Of a stretch of DNA of 14,185 nt, positions 6,309 to 12,221 are shown piece after piece (within the stretch, counting starts at the first letter, position 1; each line of letters starts with the position of its first letter). The position numbers and the translations under genes were made by a program. The stretch comes from an uncultured Collinsella sp. (lineage in GTDB: Bacteria > Actinomycetota > Coriobacteriia > Coriobacteriales > Coriobacteriaceae). The stretch covers positions 1-14,185 of the forward strand of contig CABUGI010000043.1 of NCBI GenBank assembly GCA_902491055.1. The letters are read 5' to 3'. Below the pieces are notes generated by a model, which made no database searches, was not told the origin of the DNA, and saw nothing but the letters and a program-made list of their open reading frames with translations.

Positions 6309-7646
6309 ATGAACCAGCAGAACATCGATTACGTACTCCGCTCCGTAGAGCAGCGCGACATCCGCTTTGTGCGTCTGTGGTTTGTCGACATTCTCGGCCG
6401 CCTCAAGAACTTTGCCATTAGCCCCGAGGACCTCGAGGTCGCTTTTGAGGAGGGTATTGGCTTTGACGGCTCCGCCATCGAGGGCTTTGCCACGCCCGAG
6501 GAAGCCGACATGCTGGCGTTTCCCGATGCTTCGACCTTCCAGATTCTGCCGTGGCGCCCGAGCCACAACGGCGTCGCCCGCGTGTTCTGCGACGTGTGCA
6601 CTCCCGATCGCAAGCCGTTTGCCGGCGACCCGCGCGACGCCCTGCGCCGCATGTTCTATAAGGCCGAGAAGGCCGGCTACCTGCTCAACGTGGGCGCCGA
6701 GCTGGAGTATTACTACTTCCCCGACGAGCATACCCCCGAGCCGCTCGACAACGTGGGCTACTTCGATCTTTCGGTAAGCGATGCCGCTCGCGACCTGCGC
6801 CGCAACACGGTCCTCACGCTCGAGAAGATGTCCGTGCCCGTGGAGTACACCTTCCACGCCGCCGGCCGCTCGCAGCACGGTATGAGCCTGCGCCACGCCG
6901 AGGCCCTGAGCATGTCCGACGCCATCACCACGGCCAAACTCATCATTAAGCAGCAGGCCTACGAGAGCGGCTGCCACGCCTCCTTTATGCCCAAACCGTT
7001 GGCAGGCGAGGACGGCAGTGCTATGTTCCTGTGCCAGTCGCTATTCGACCACGACGGCAACAACGTCTTTTGGGGCGAGGACGACGAGAAGTACCATCTT
7101 TCCGACATCGCCAAACACTACATGGCCGGCATTCTGGCGCACGCGCGCGAGATCAGCGCCATCACTAACCCCACGGTCAACTCGTACAAGCGCATCACCA
7201 CGGGCGGCGACTCCGTGCCGCAGTACGCCACGTGGGGCCTGCGCAACCGCGCGAGTATGGTCCGCATTCCGGTCTACAAGCCCGGCAAGCAGCTGTCCAC
7301 GCGCATCGAGCTTCGTAGCCCCGACCCCATGGCCAACCCGTACCTGGTCAACGCCGTCACGCTGGCGGCCGGTCTCGACGGCATCGAGCGCAAGCTGGAA
7401 CTCCCGCCCGAGGCCACGGCCGAGACGCTCAAGCTTACCGACCGTCAGATGCTCGAGGCCGGTTATACGCCGCTGCCGCGCTCGCTCAAAGAGGCGCTCG
7501 ACGTATTTGAGGACTCGCAGTTTATGAAGGATGCCCTCGGCGAGCACATCCACAGCTTCTTCCTCAAAAAGAAGCGTGACGAGTGGCATAAGTTTGAGTC
7601 TACGATCACCGAGTGGGAGATCAAGCACTACCTGGCGAACTCCTAA
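6309..7646 (+). CDS. Glutamine synthetase type I family protein, divergent metal site
   Basis: At 445 residues it has GSI-alpha length and fold: FDGSAIEGF near 55, GAELEYYYF with E131 and E133, SFMPKPLAGEDGS, NSYKRITTGG and TRIELRSPDPMANPYL with E334. The GSI family makes glutamine from glutamate, ammonia and ATP as a cytoplasmic dodecamer. Several catalytic positions are altered. The HHE and QHE glutamates that bind metal n1 are A184 and G191, the n2 histidine (H269 of the Salmonella enzyme) is F240, and the glutamate-binding Asn is D235. There is no adenylylation Tyr, and the Bacillus feedback Arg (IEGFVR) is Thr. It could be a pseudo-synthetase, a regulator or an enzyme with another substrate. 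The ATG follows AGGGGAG. A GlnR-like gene follows after 50 nt, probably cotranscribed. Confidence 0.88.
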   Translation: MNQQNIDYVLRSVEQRDIRFVRLWFVDILGRLKNFAISPEDLEVAFEEGIGFDGSAIEGFATPEEADMLAFPDASTFQILPWRPSHNGVARVFCDVCTPDRKPFAGDPRDALRRMFYKAEKAGYLLNVGAELEYYYFPDEHTPEPLDNVGYFDLSVSDAARDLRRNTVLTLEKMSVPVEYTFHAAGRSQHGMSLRHAEALSMSDAITTAKLIIKQQAYESGCHASFMPKPLAGEDGSAMFLCQSLFDHDGNNVFWGEDDEKYHLSDIAKHYMAGILAHAREISAITNPTVNSYKRITTGGDSVPQYATWGLRNRASMVRIPVYKPGKQLSTRIELRSPDPMANPYLVNAVTLAAGLDGIERKLELPPEATAETLKLTDRQMLEAGYTPLPRSLKEALDVFEDSQFMKDALGEHIHSFFLKKKRDEWHKFESTITEWEIKHYLANS

Positions 7647-7696
7647 TCGCGCTGGCTTGTTTCAGTACGATTGAGCTCATTTCTTTGGAGGCCGAT

Positions 7697-8359
7697 ATGT
7701 CCGAAAAGAGTGCCCTGTTCATGGCGCGCACGACGCGCTTCCACGAGTTTGCCCGCAGCTTGACGACCACCCTGGGTGTCGAGGTGAGCCTGGCAACCCC
7801 CGATTCGCCGACCGCAGCGCACGACTTTGACCTGCTGATCCTCGATTCCGATGGCATCCGCAGCGACCGCATCGATCAGATTGCCAAATGGCTCGACGAC
7901 CGCGGCGGCGTTCCCATGTTGGTGATTGTCGACGACGAGGCGCTCGGCACCCTGCGTCTGCCGAATCACGCGCATGCCGACTTTGTATGCCCCACGGCGA
8001 CGCCCAACGAGCTCAAGGCTCGCGCGCAGCGCCTGATGGGCGAGGAGGAGACCGTTACCGCCGACGATGTGCTCAACATTGACAACCTCGAGATCAACTT
8101 GGCTACCTACCAGGTGACGCTCGATAACGAGCCCATCGACCTGACGCTGATGGAGTACTCGCTGCTGAGCTTTTTGGCGACGCACCCCAACCGCGCCTAC
8201 AGCCGCGAGGTGCTGCTGCACCGCGTATGGGGCTTTGAGTACTGCGGCGGCACGCGCACCGTCGACGTGCACATTCGACGCATCCGCTCCAAGGTGGGTC
8301 CGCAGATCGCGGCGCACATCACCACCGTCCGCGGCGTGGGCTATCTGTTTAAGGACTAG
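7697..8359 (+). CDS. GlnR-like OmpR-family atypical response regulator
   Basis: The 220-residue protein has a degenerate receiver (about 1-115) and an OmpR winged helix (about 125-220). The DNA-binding half contains RVWGFEYCGGTRTVDVHIRR, very close to the actinobacterial GlnR motif FFGGTRTVDVHVRRLR. The receiver keeps Asp50 at the phosphosite position (LLILDSDG) but lacks the N-terminal acidic pair, as in GlnR, which acts without a cognate kinase. GlnR activates nitrogen-assimilation genes. I chose the ATG at 7697 because TTTGGAGG precedes it; the longer in-frame ORF overlaps the end of the GS-like gene and has no ribosome binding site. Its place 50 nt after the GS-like gene supports a nitrogen role. 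No histidine kinase gene is nearby. A strong terminator follows. Confidence 0.82.
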   Translation: MSEKSALFMARTTRFHEFARSLTTTLGVEVSLATPDSPTAAHDFDLLILDSDGIRSDRIDQIAKWLDDRGGVPMLVIVDDEALGTLRLPNHAHADFVCPTATPNELKARAQRLMGEEETVTADDVLNIDNLEINLATYQVTLDNEPIDLTLMEYSLLSFLATHPNRAYSREVLLHRVWGFEYCGGTRTVDVHIRRIRSKVGPQIAAHITTVRGVGYLFKD

Positions 8360-8363
8360 ATTT

Positions 8364-8400
8364 CCACCACAAAGGGGACAGGCACTTTTGTGGTGGTTTT
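8364..8400 (+). terminator. Intrinsic terminator after the GlnR-like gene
   Basis: CCACCACAAA (8364-8373) pairs perfectly with TTTGTGGTGG (8387-8396) and TTTT follows. It ends the GS-like/GlnR-like transcript. The loop contains GGGGACAGGCAC. Confidence 0.88.
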
Positions 8401-8514
8401 GACGCAGGTACGGATTCCTTTCGGGTCTGCGGCAGAACTTAAGCCTTCCTAAAAGATTGCGTTCTCATACACTTGCGCCCGCATATTGGGGTACAACTCA
8501 ACGTGAACAATGAT

Positions 8515-8541
8515 GGCCCGCCACATGTTTGGCGGGCCTTT
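8515..8541 (+). terminator. Hairpin in the leader of the HtrA-type gene
   Basis: GGCCCGCC (8515-8522) pairs with GGCGGGCC (8531-8538) and TTT follows, 27 nt before the ATG. It may be a second weak terminator or an attenuator/stability hairpin in the htrA leader. No confident promoter between it and the upstream terminator can be called; TTGCGT (8457) with CATAT (8482) is the best candidate. Confidence 0.5.
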
Positions 8542-8567
8542 GGTTATTTGACGAAAGGATCGCAGCC

Positions 8568-10028
8568 ATGAGCGAGTACGATTCCCAGCGTCCCCAGGAT
8601 GCGGGCAACGCCGGCGAGACCCAGCAGCAGCCGCGTGTGCAGGTGGAGTCGACGCCTGCCGGCAGTAACATTCCCTACGTGCAGGCCTACGACACGCAGA
8701 CCGGCAAGCCGCTGGGTGGCCAGCAGGTCGTGAACAAGCACACGGTGGTCAAGACCAAGACCAAAAAGCTGCCGATCTTTATTACGGCGCTTGCCGGCTG
8801 TGCCTGCGGAGCCCTGCTGGTCATTGCGCTCATTATGAGCGGCACGCTCGATATCGGTGGCGGCAAGAATGCCGTGACGGCGGGTGCTTCGGGTTCGTCG
8901 ACGCAAAAGATCACCATTGACTCCGAGGACACCACGCTGGCCGAGGCCGTTTCTGCTAAGGCCCTGCCCTCCGTGGTTTCCATTACCGCCACTTCGAGCG
9001 GTAGCCAGAATGGCTCGCTTTCGCAGTCTGCCGACGAGTCGGACAGCTCGGGCAGCGTCGGCTCGGGCGTGGTGCTCGATACCGAGGGCCACATCCTCAC
9101 CAACAACCACGTGGTCGATGGCTATGACCAGTACGTGGTTACCATGGACGACGGCACCACCTACGAGGCCGAGTTCGTGGGCAACGACGCCTCGAGCGAC
9201 CTGGCCGTCATCAAGCTCAAGGACGCCGACGCCTCCAAGCTCACGCCGATCGAAATTGGCGACTCCTCCAAGCTCAACGTTGGCGAGTGGGTTATGGCGA
9301 TCGGCTCGCCGTTCGGCAACGAGCAGTCTGTCTCCACGGGTATCGTGTCGGCGCTCTATCGTTCCACGGCCATGAGCTCTACCAGCGGTAACACCATCTA
9401 TGCCAACATGATCCAGACCGATGCCGCCATCAACCCGGGCAACTCCGGCGGCGCGCTCGTCAACGACAACGGTGAGCTGGTGGGCATCAACTCGCTCATC
9501 GAGAGCTACTCGGGCTCCAGCTCGGGCGTGGGCTTTGCTATTCCCGTTAACTACGCCAAGAACATTGCCGACCAGATCATCGGCGGCAAGACGCCGGTGC
9601 ATCCGTACATGGGCGCTACGCTTTCGAGCGTCAACGCGCTCAACGCCCGCACCAACAAGCTGAGCACCGATAGCGGCGCGTATGTGGCGAGCGTCGTTGA
9701 GGATGGTCCTGCCGCCAAGGCCGGCATCCAGGAGGGCGACGTCATCACCAAGCTGGGCGACGATGAGATTACGAGCGCCGATGGCCTGATCATCGCGCTG
9801 CGCAGCCACGAGGTGGGCGAGAAGGTCGAGATCACGCTCATGCGCGGCAAGGAAGAGAAGAAGGTCACCGTCGTGCTGGGCTCTGACGAGGAACTGCAGA
9901 ACCAGCAGCAGGACGACAGTTCGACCGACACCGGCAACGGCGGTATTACCGACGAGCAGCTGCGCCAGTATCTGGAGGAGCTGCTAGGCCAGCAGGGTCA
10001 GGGTCAAGGCTACGGTCAGGGTTTCTAA
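8568..10028 (+). CDS. HtrA/DegP-like membrane-anchored serine protease with PDZ domain
   Basis: The 486-residue protein has a cytoplasmic N-terminus rich in Gln and Ser (1-67), one membrane segment (about 69-90), and an extracytoplasmic trypsin-like protease. The catalytic triad is H181 (TNNHVVDG), D211 (SSDLAVIKL) and S293 (NPGNSGGAL). A single PDZ domain spans about 350-450, with the KLGDDEITSADGL segment. The tail is Gln/Gly-rich (QQGQGQGYGQGF). HtrA proteases degrade or refold misfolded exported proteins. I chose the ATG at 8568 because GAAAGGA lies upstream; the in-frame start at 8529 sits in the leader hairpin. The long Asn/Gln/Ser-rich N-terminus before the membrane anchor is usual in actinobacterial HtrA. 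Monocistronic, with terminator downstream. Confidence 0.93.
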   Translation: MSEYDSQRPQDAGNAGETQQQPRVQVESTPAGSNIPYVQAYDTQTGKPLGGQQVVNKHTVVKTKTKKLPIFITALAGCACGALLVIALIMSGTLDIGGGKNAVTAGASGSSTQKITIDSEDTTLAEAVSAKALPSVVSITATSSGSQNGSLSQSADESDSSGSVGSGVVLDTEGHILTNNHVVDGYDQYVVTMDDGTTYEAEFVGNDASSDLAVIKLKDADASKLTPIEIGDSSKLNVGEWVMAIGSPFGNEQSVSTGIVSALYRSTAMSSTSGNTIYANMIQTDAAINPGNSGGALVNDNGELVGINSLIESYSGSSSGVGFAIPVNYAKNIADQIIGGKTPVHPYMGATLSSVNALNARTNKLSTDSGAYVASVVEDGPAAKAGIQEGDVITKLGDDEITSADGLIIALRSHEVGEKVEITLMRGKEEKKVTVVLGSDEELQNQQQDDSSTDTGNGGITDEQLRQYLEELLGQQGQGQGYGQGF

Positions 10029-10055
10029 CGAGCCGTATCGCACATGCCGATGCCA

Positions 10056-10095
10056 GAGGGGGCTGTCCCGTCAATGCGGGACAGCCCCCTCTTTT
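10056..10095 (+). terminator. Intrinsic terminator after the HtrA-type gene
   Basis: A perfect 15-bp GC-rich stem (10056-10070 with 10077-10091), a 6-nt loop and TTTT. It terminates the protease mRNA on the plus strand. Confidence 0.92.
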
Positions 10096-10101
10096 CTCAT
10101 C

Positions 10102-10130
10102 GATCCGTTGGGGATGGAGGAAAACGGATC
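10102..10130. terminator. Hairpin downstream of the minus-strand XRE gene
   Basis: GATCCGTT (10102-10109) pairs with AACGGATC (10123-10130). It lies just beyond the stop of the XRE gene and could protect or end that transcript, but no T run follows on the minus strand; ATTTT follows on the plus side. Confidence 0.35.
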
Positions 10131-10137
10131 ATTTTGG

Positions 10138-10389
10138 TTAGTCTTCGTCGCTGGGAAGGCTTCCAAATGCCTCGATGTACTCTTCGTCTGACATCCAGTC
10201 AATGATGTCGCCAGGTTTGCAGTGAAGTGCCTCGCACATCGCGGTCAACGTCGAAAAGCGAATGCCCTTGAGCCGCCCCGTTTTAATGCGCGAAACGTTA
10301 ACGGGCGAGATGCCGATAATGTCGGCAAGTTCTTGAGAGGACATTTTGCGATCCGCCATGACGCGATCGAGTCTCATGACGATTGGCAT
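10138..10389 (-). CDS. XRE/Cro-C1 family small transcriptional regulator
   Basis: The 83-residue protein is nearly all helix-turn-helix: MSSQELADIIGISPVNVSRI is a textbook Cro/C1 HTH (about 16-35), and LTAMCEALHCKPGDIIDW is the typical YozG-like end. A perfect AAGGAGG (complement of 10395-10401) sits 5 nt before the ATG. It starts 12 nt after the stop of the DUF2975-type membrane gene, so the two are cotranscribed. DUF2975 plus YozG-like HTH is a recurrent pair (for example YoaS/YozG in Bacillus subtilis) of unclear function. The regulator may control its own operon. Confidence 0.9.
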   Translation of the reverse strand: MPIVMRLDRVMADRKMSSQELADIIGISPVNVSRIKTGRLKGIRFSTLTAMCEALHCKPGDIIDWMSDEEYIEAFGSLPSDED

Positions 10390-10401
10390 GCTGCCCTCCT
10401 T

Positions 10402-10923
10402 CTAAATAATGGCGTCAACGTCCGACTGCAAGAGTCGCCCGTACTCAAAGATAGCCGAAAGGGATAGCGCAAACAAAGCGAGAACCAGTGTCCAAGCGTT
10501 AAAACCAAAGATACCAATTGCAGTAATACTGACGTCGTTGGGGAGCTGGACGGCACACAGGTTATCGAAGGTAATCGAGACAATTGAAGAAATGAGCAGC
10601 AGAAGCCCAACAACCAGAAAACGCCGGCATTGTTTTCGCGTGAATATCGACTGAGTACTGACGACGTCAAAGCAGAAGTTCAAGTAGACAATCAGGCATG
10701 CGATTGAGAGCGCCAGGGCCAGAACATCGCGGATGGCAAGTGCGGTAAGGACGGCGCTCGGAATGGACTCACCATTAATATAGAAGGGAGTGGGTGCAAA
10801 GAGCACCTCCCGCGCCTCGTTGGCAACGCTGAACGCTGAGAAGGCCGCCATGATTGCTGCGACAGACAAAGTGGCGAGCAACATCACATTGCTAAAACAG
10901 CATTGTTTATCTGAGCTTTCCAT
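10402..10923 (-). CDS. DUF2975-type four-helix membrane protein
   Basis: The 173-residue protein shows four hydrophobic segments: about 14-34 (VMLLATLSVAAIMAAFSAF), 58-80, 98-125, and 138-160 (AWTLVLALFALSLSAIFEYG). The C-terminal FEYGRLLQSDVD end is typical of DUF2975 proteins, which usually finish with a conserved GxxLQxExD-like tail. I prefer the ATG at 10923, with GGGG upstream; a TTG four codons earlier is possible but lies in the terminator T run. It is followed directly by the XRE gene. The function is unknown; a membrane partner of the small regulator is likely from context. Confidence 0.82.
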   Translation of the reverse strand: MESSDKQCCFSNVMLLATLSVAAIMAAFSAFSVANEAREVLFAPTPFYINGESIPSAVLTALAIRDVLALALSIACLIVYLNFCFDVVSTQSIFTRKQCRRFLVVGLLLLISSIVSITFDNLCAVQLPNDVSITAIGIFGFNAWTLVLALFALSLSAIFEYGRLLQSDVDAII

Positions 10924-10933
10924 AATTAACCCC

Positions 10934-10965
10934 AAAAAGGCTGCGGCAATGCCGCAGCAAAAAAA
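10934..10965 (-). terminator. Intrinsic terminator after the small secreted protein gene
   Basis: GCTGCGGC (10940-10947) pairs with GCCGCAGC (10951-10958), with a 3-nt loop. On the minus strand CTTTTT follows (complement of 10934-10939). It stands between the secreted-protein gene and the DUF2975 gene, so it should split the cluster or allow partial readthrough. A runs on both sides could make it bidirectional. Confidence 0.72.
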
Positions 10966-10967
10966 TC

Positions 10968-11339
10968 CTAAGCATAGATAGTTCTTGCTTCAGAATGCCA
11001 ACTGCCGTTGTAATAGTAAGTAACAGTTACGACGACGCTTCCGTTGCTGAGTCCGTATCTATAAGTCCAGCTGATGTTGCTTACTCGAGAATTGGAGGTC
11101 CAGTTCTTTATGGATTTGATGCCTGTTATCGTTCCATAGGTATCGTTAACAGTGTAAGTAACATGGAGCCTGACGCCGTTCGAATAGGCGAGGGTGGTTT
11201 CGGCGGTGTAGATTGAACGACTTTCGGCAACTGGTGAAATGATAGAGGAATGGGTTTCTGCTGCGAAGGCGGGCTGCGCGGTCATGCACGATAACCCAAC
11301 AAGGCAGACGGCGAGTAAATAAGCAACCTTTTTCATCAT
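10968..11339 (-). CDS. Small secreted protein of unknown function
   Basis: The 123-residue product begins with a clear Sec signal peptide: MMKKVAY, a hydrophobic core LLAVCLVGLSCMTAQ, and an AFA-AE cleavage site after about residue 27. The mature 96 residues are rich in Ser, Thr, Tyr and Asn, with alternating patterns such as VRLHVTYTVND and SVVVTVTYYYNGSW, suggesting a beta-sandwich. No cysteine, lipobox or sorting motif is present. I do not recognise the family. AGGAG precedes two adjacent ATGs; the second (11336) has better spacing. It follows the membrane-anchored gene after 51 nt, so the two probably share a promoter, and a terminator lies just after it. Confidence 0.8.
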   Translation of the reverse strand: MMKKVAYLLAVCLVGLSCMTAQPAFAAETHSSIISPVAESRSIYTAETTLAYSNGVRLHVTYTVNDTYGTITGIKSIKNWTSNSRVSNISWTYRYGLSNGSVVVTVTYYYNGSWHSEARTIYA

Positions 11340-11390
11340 TGGCTCCTAACTGTCTGGTGATTATTTTTTAAACTCCTTTCTGACATCGAG

Positions 11391-11792
11391 CTATTCCTTT
11401 TGCGTAATCATGATGGCTGTTGGCGTTATGAGGGCGGGCAGCTTTGTGGGATCGGGATCGCTGCTGGTGTTGACGGTGCAGGTTACGTCAACGTAGACAC
11501 CTTCTTTGATGGCTCCGACTTCTGCCTTCTTACCATCCTGATCCTTAATGGGGATGGTTGAATCGATTTTGAAGTTGAGGTGCAGCGGTGCGGATTGGAA
11601 TTGCTCGCTTGCGATAACGAAGCGGCCTTCGCTTGCCCCGCTGGCGGAAGGGTGATACACAGCAACGACTTCGCCCCGCAAGGAAAGGTCTTTCGAAAAG
11701 GGAATGTCCTTCCAGAAAAAGCCGAGCAAAGCGGCTGCTATAAGGACAAGGGGGACGAGGATGGTTAGGAAACGTTTGGACTGATTCTTCAT
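11391..11792 (-). CDS. Membrane-anchored small protein of unknown function
   Basis: The 133-residue protein starts with a basic tail (MKNQSKR) and one hydrophobic segment (about 8-26, FLTILVPLVLIAAALLGFF), followed by an extracytoplasmic domain with beta-strand-like stretches (LRGEVVAVYHPS, GVYVDVTCTVN). The shape loosely recalls small OB-fold proteins such as DUF3221, but I do not claim that family. No lipobox cysteine is present. I chose the ATG at 11792, 6 nt after GAGGTG; the GTG at 11801 overlaps that ribosome binding site. It heads the minus-strand cluster and probably shares a transcript with the small secreted protein. Confidence 0.75.
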   Translation of the reverse strand: MKNQSKRFLTILVPLVLIAAALLGFFWKDIPFSKDLSLRGEVVAVYHPSASGASEGRFVIASEQFQSAPLHLNFKIDSTIPIKDQDGKKAEVGAIKEGVYVDVTCTVNTSSDPDPTKLPALITPTAIMITQKE

Positions 11793-11810
11793 TTCAATCA
11801 CCTCACGTTG

Positions 11811-11842
11811 ATAATACCAAAATATATTGCAAACACAATATA
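11811..11842 (-). promoter_or_regulatory. Minus-strand promoter with dyad operator
   Basis: On the minus strand, TTGTGT (complement of 11833-11838) and TATTAT (complement of 11811-11816) are spaced 16 bp apart, just before the membrane-anchored gene. A dyad, TATATTG (11823-11829) / CAATATA (11836-11842), covers the spacer and -35. It is a plausible repressor site, perhaps for the XRE protein of the same cluster. Confidence 0.55.
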
Positions 11843-11908
11843 AAATATTAACTGCGATAAATTGAGTTAAAAAAGGAGCATATGAAGTTGCTCGATTCTG
11901 GGTGAGCC
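11843..11908. other. AT-rich intergenic stretch with aborted start
   Basis: The plus strand carries AAGGAG (11873-11878) and an ATG at 11882, but the frame ends after seven codons (MKLLDSG, TGA at 11903-11905). No other coding signal is seen. Confidence 0.4.
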
Positions 11909-12113
11909 TGGACAGTTAGTTCAGATACGTATAAATCCGAGGCGGTTCAGCATGCGTTTTGAGCTGTTTTGGGATGGGGAAGGGGTTCGGATGGGAGTCT
12001 AGAAGGGGGAACGAGTCGGTCGTGCAGCCCCCGGGGCGGCCAAATTGGCTGGAATGATGACGTCTGAACACGACCAGGCTCGCAGAATTATACGTATCTG
12101 AACTAACTGTCCA
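11909..12113. mobile_element. MITE-like element with perfect 26-bp terminal inverted repeats
   Basis: The left end (11909-11934) begins TGGACAGTTAGTTCAG and is the exact reverse complement of the right end (12088-12113). The element is 205 bp and begins TG and ends CA, like many DDE elements. The interior has no ORF. Flanks show only CC on both sides, so no convincing target-site duplication is visible. It fits a non-autonomous element mobilised by an unidentified transposase elsewhere. It separates the AT-rich minus-strand cluster from ligA. Confidence 0.8.
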
Positions 12114-12185
12114 CCCCAGTCTGGCGGCTGCCGTTTCGGTGCGGTTCGAGACCGCTATTCGGCCTCATTGCGACCGGTGGTACTC

Positions 12186-12191
12186 TAGTAT
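12186..12191 (+). promoter_or_regulatory. Candidate -10 element for ligA
   Basis: TAGTAT lies 30 nt before the ligA ATG. No -35 is seen at standard spacing. Confidence 0.4.
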
Positions 12192-12221
12192 CCGTTTGAA
12201 ATCGAGCGAAGGAGTGCCGCT

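Noticed and set aside
7613..7696. N-terminal extension of the GlnR-like protein starting at 7613
   Set aside because: It overlaps the GS-like gene, has no ribosome binding site, and the ATG at 7697 has TTTGGAGG and gives a normal receiver start.
8529..8567. Upstream start for the HtrA-type protease
   Set aside because: This start lies in the leader hairpin; the ATG at 8568 has a good ribosome binding site.
8544..9809. 421-codon minus-strand frame opposite the HtrA-type protease
   Set aside because: Antisense shadow with no motif; the protease triad and PDZ domain are on the plus strand.
11882..11905. Seven-codon plus-strand ORF as a leader peptide
   Set aside because: It has a good ribosome binding site, but no attenuator or downstream gene is arranged to support a leader role; the MITE-like element follows directly.
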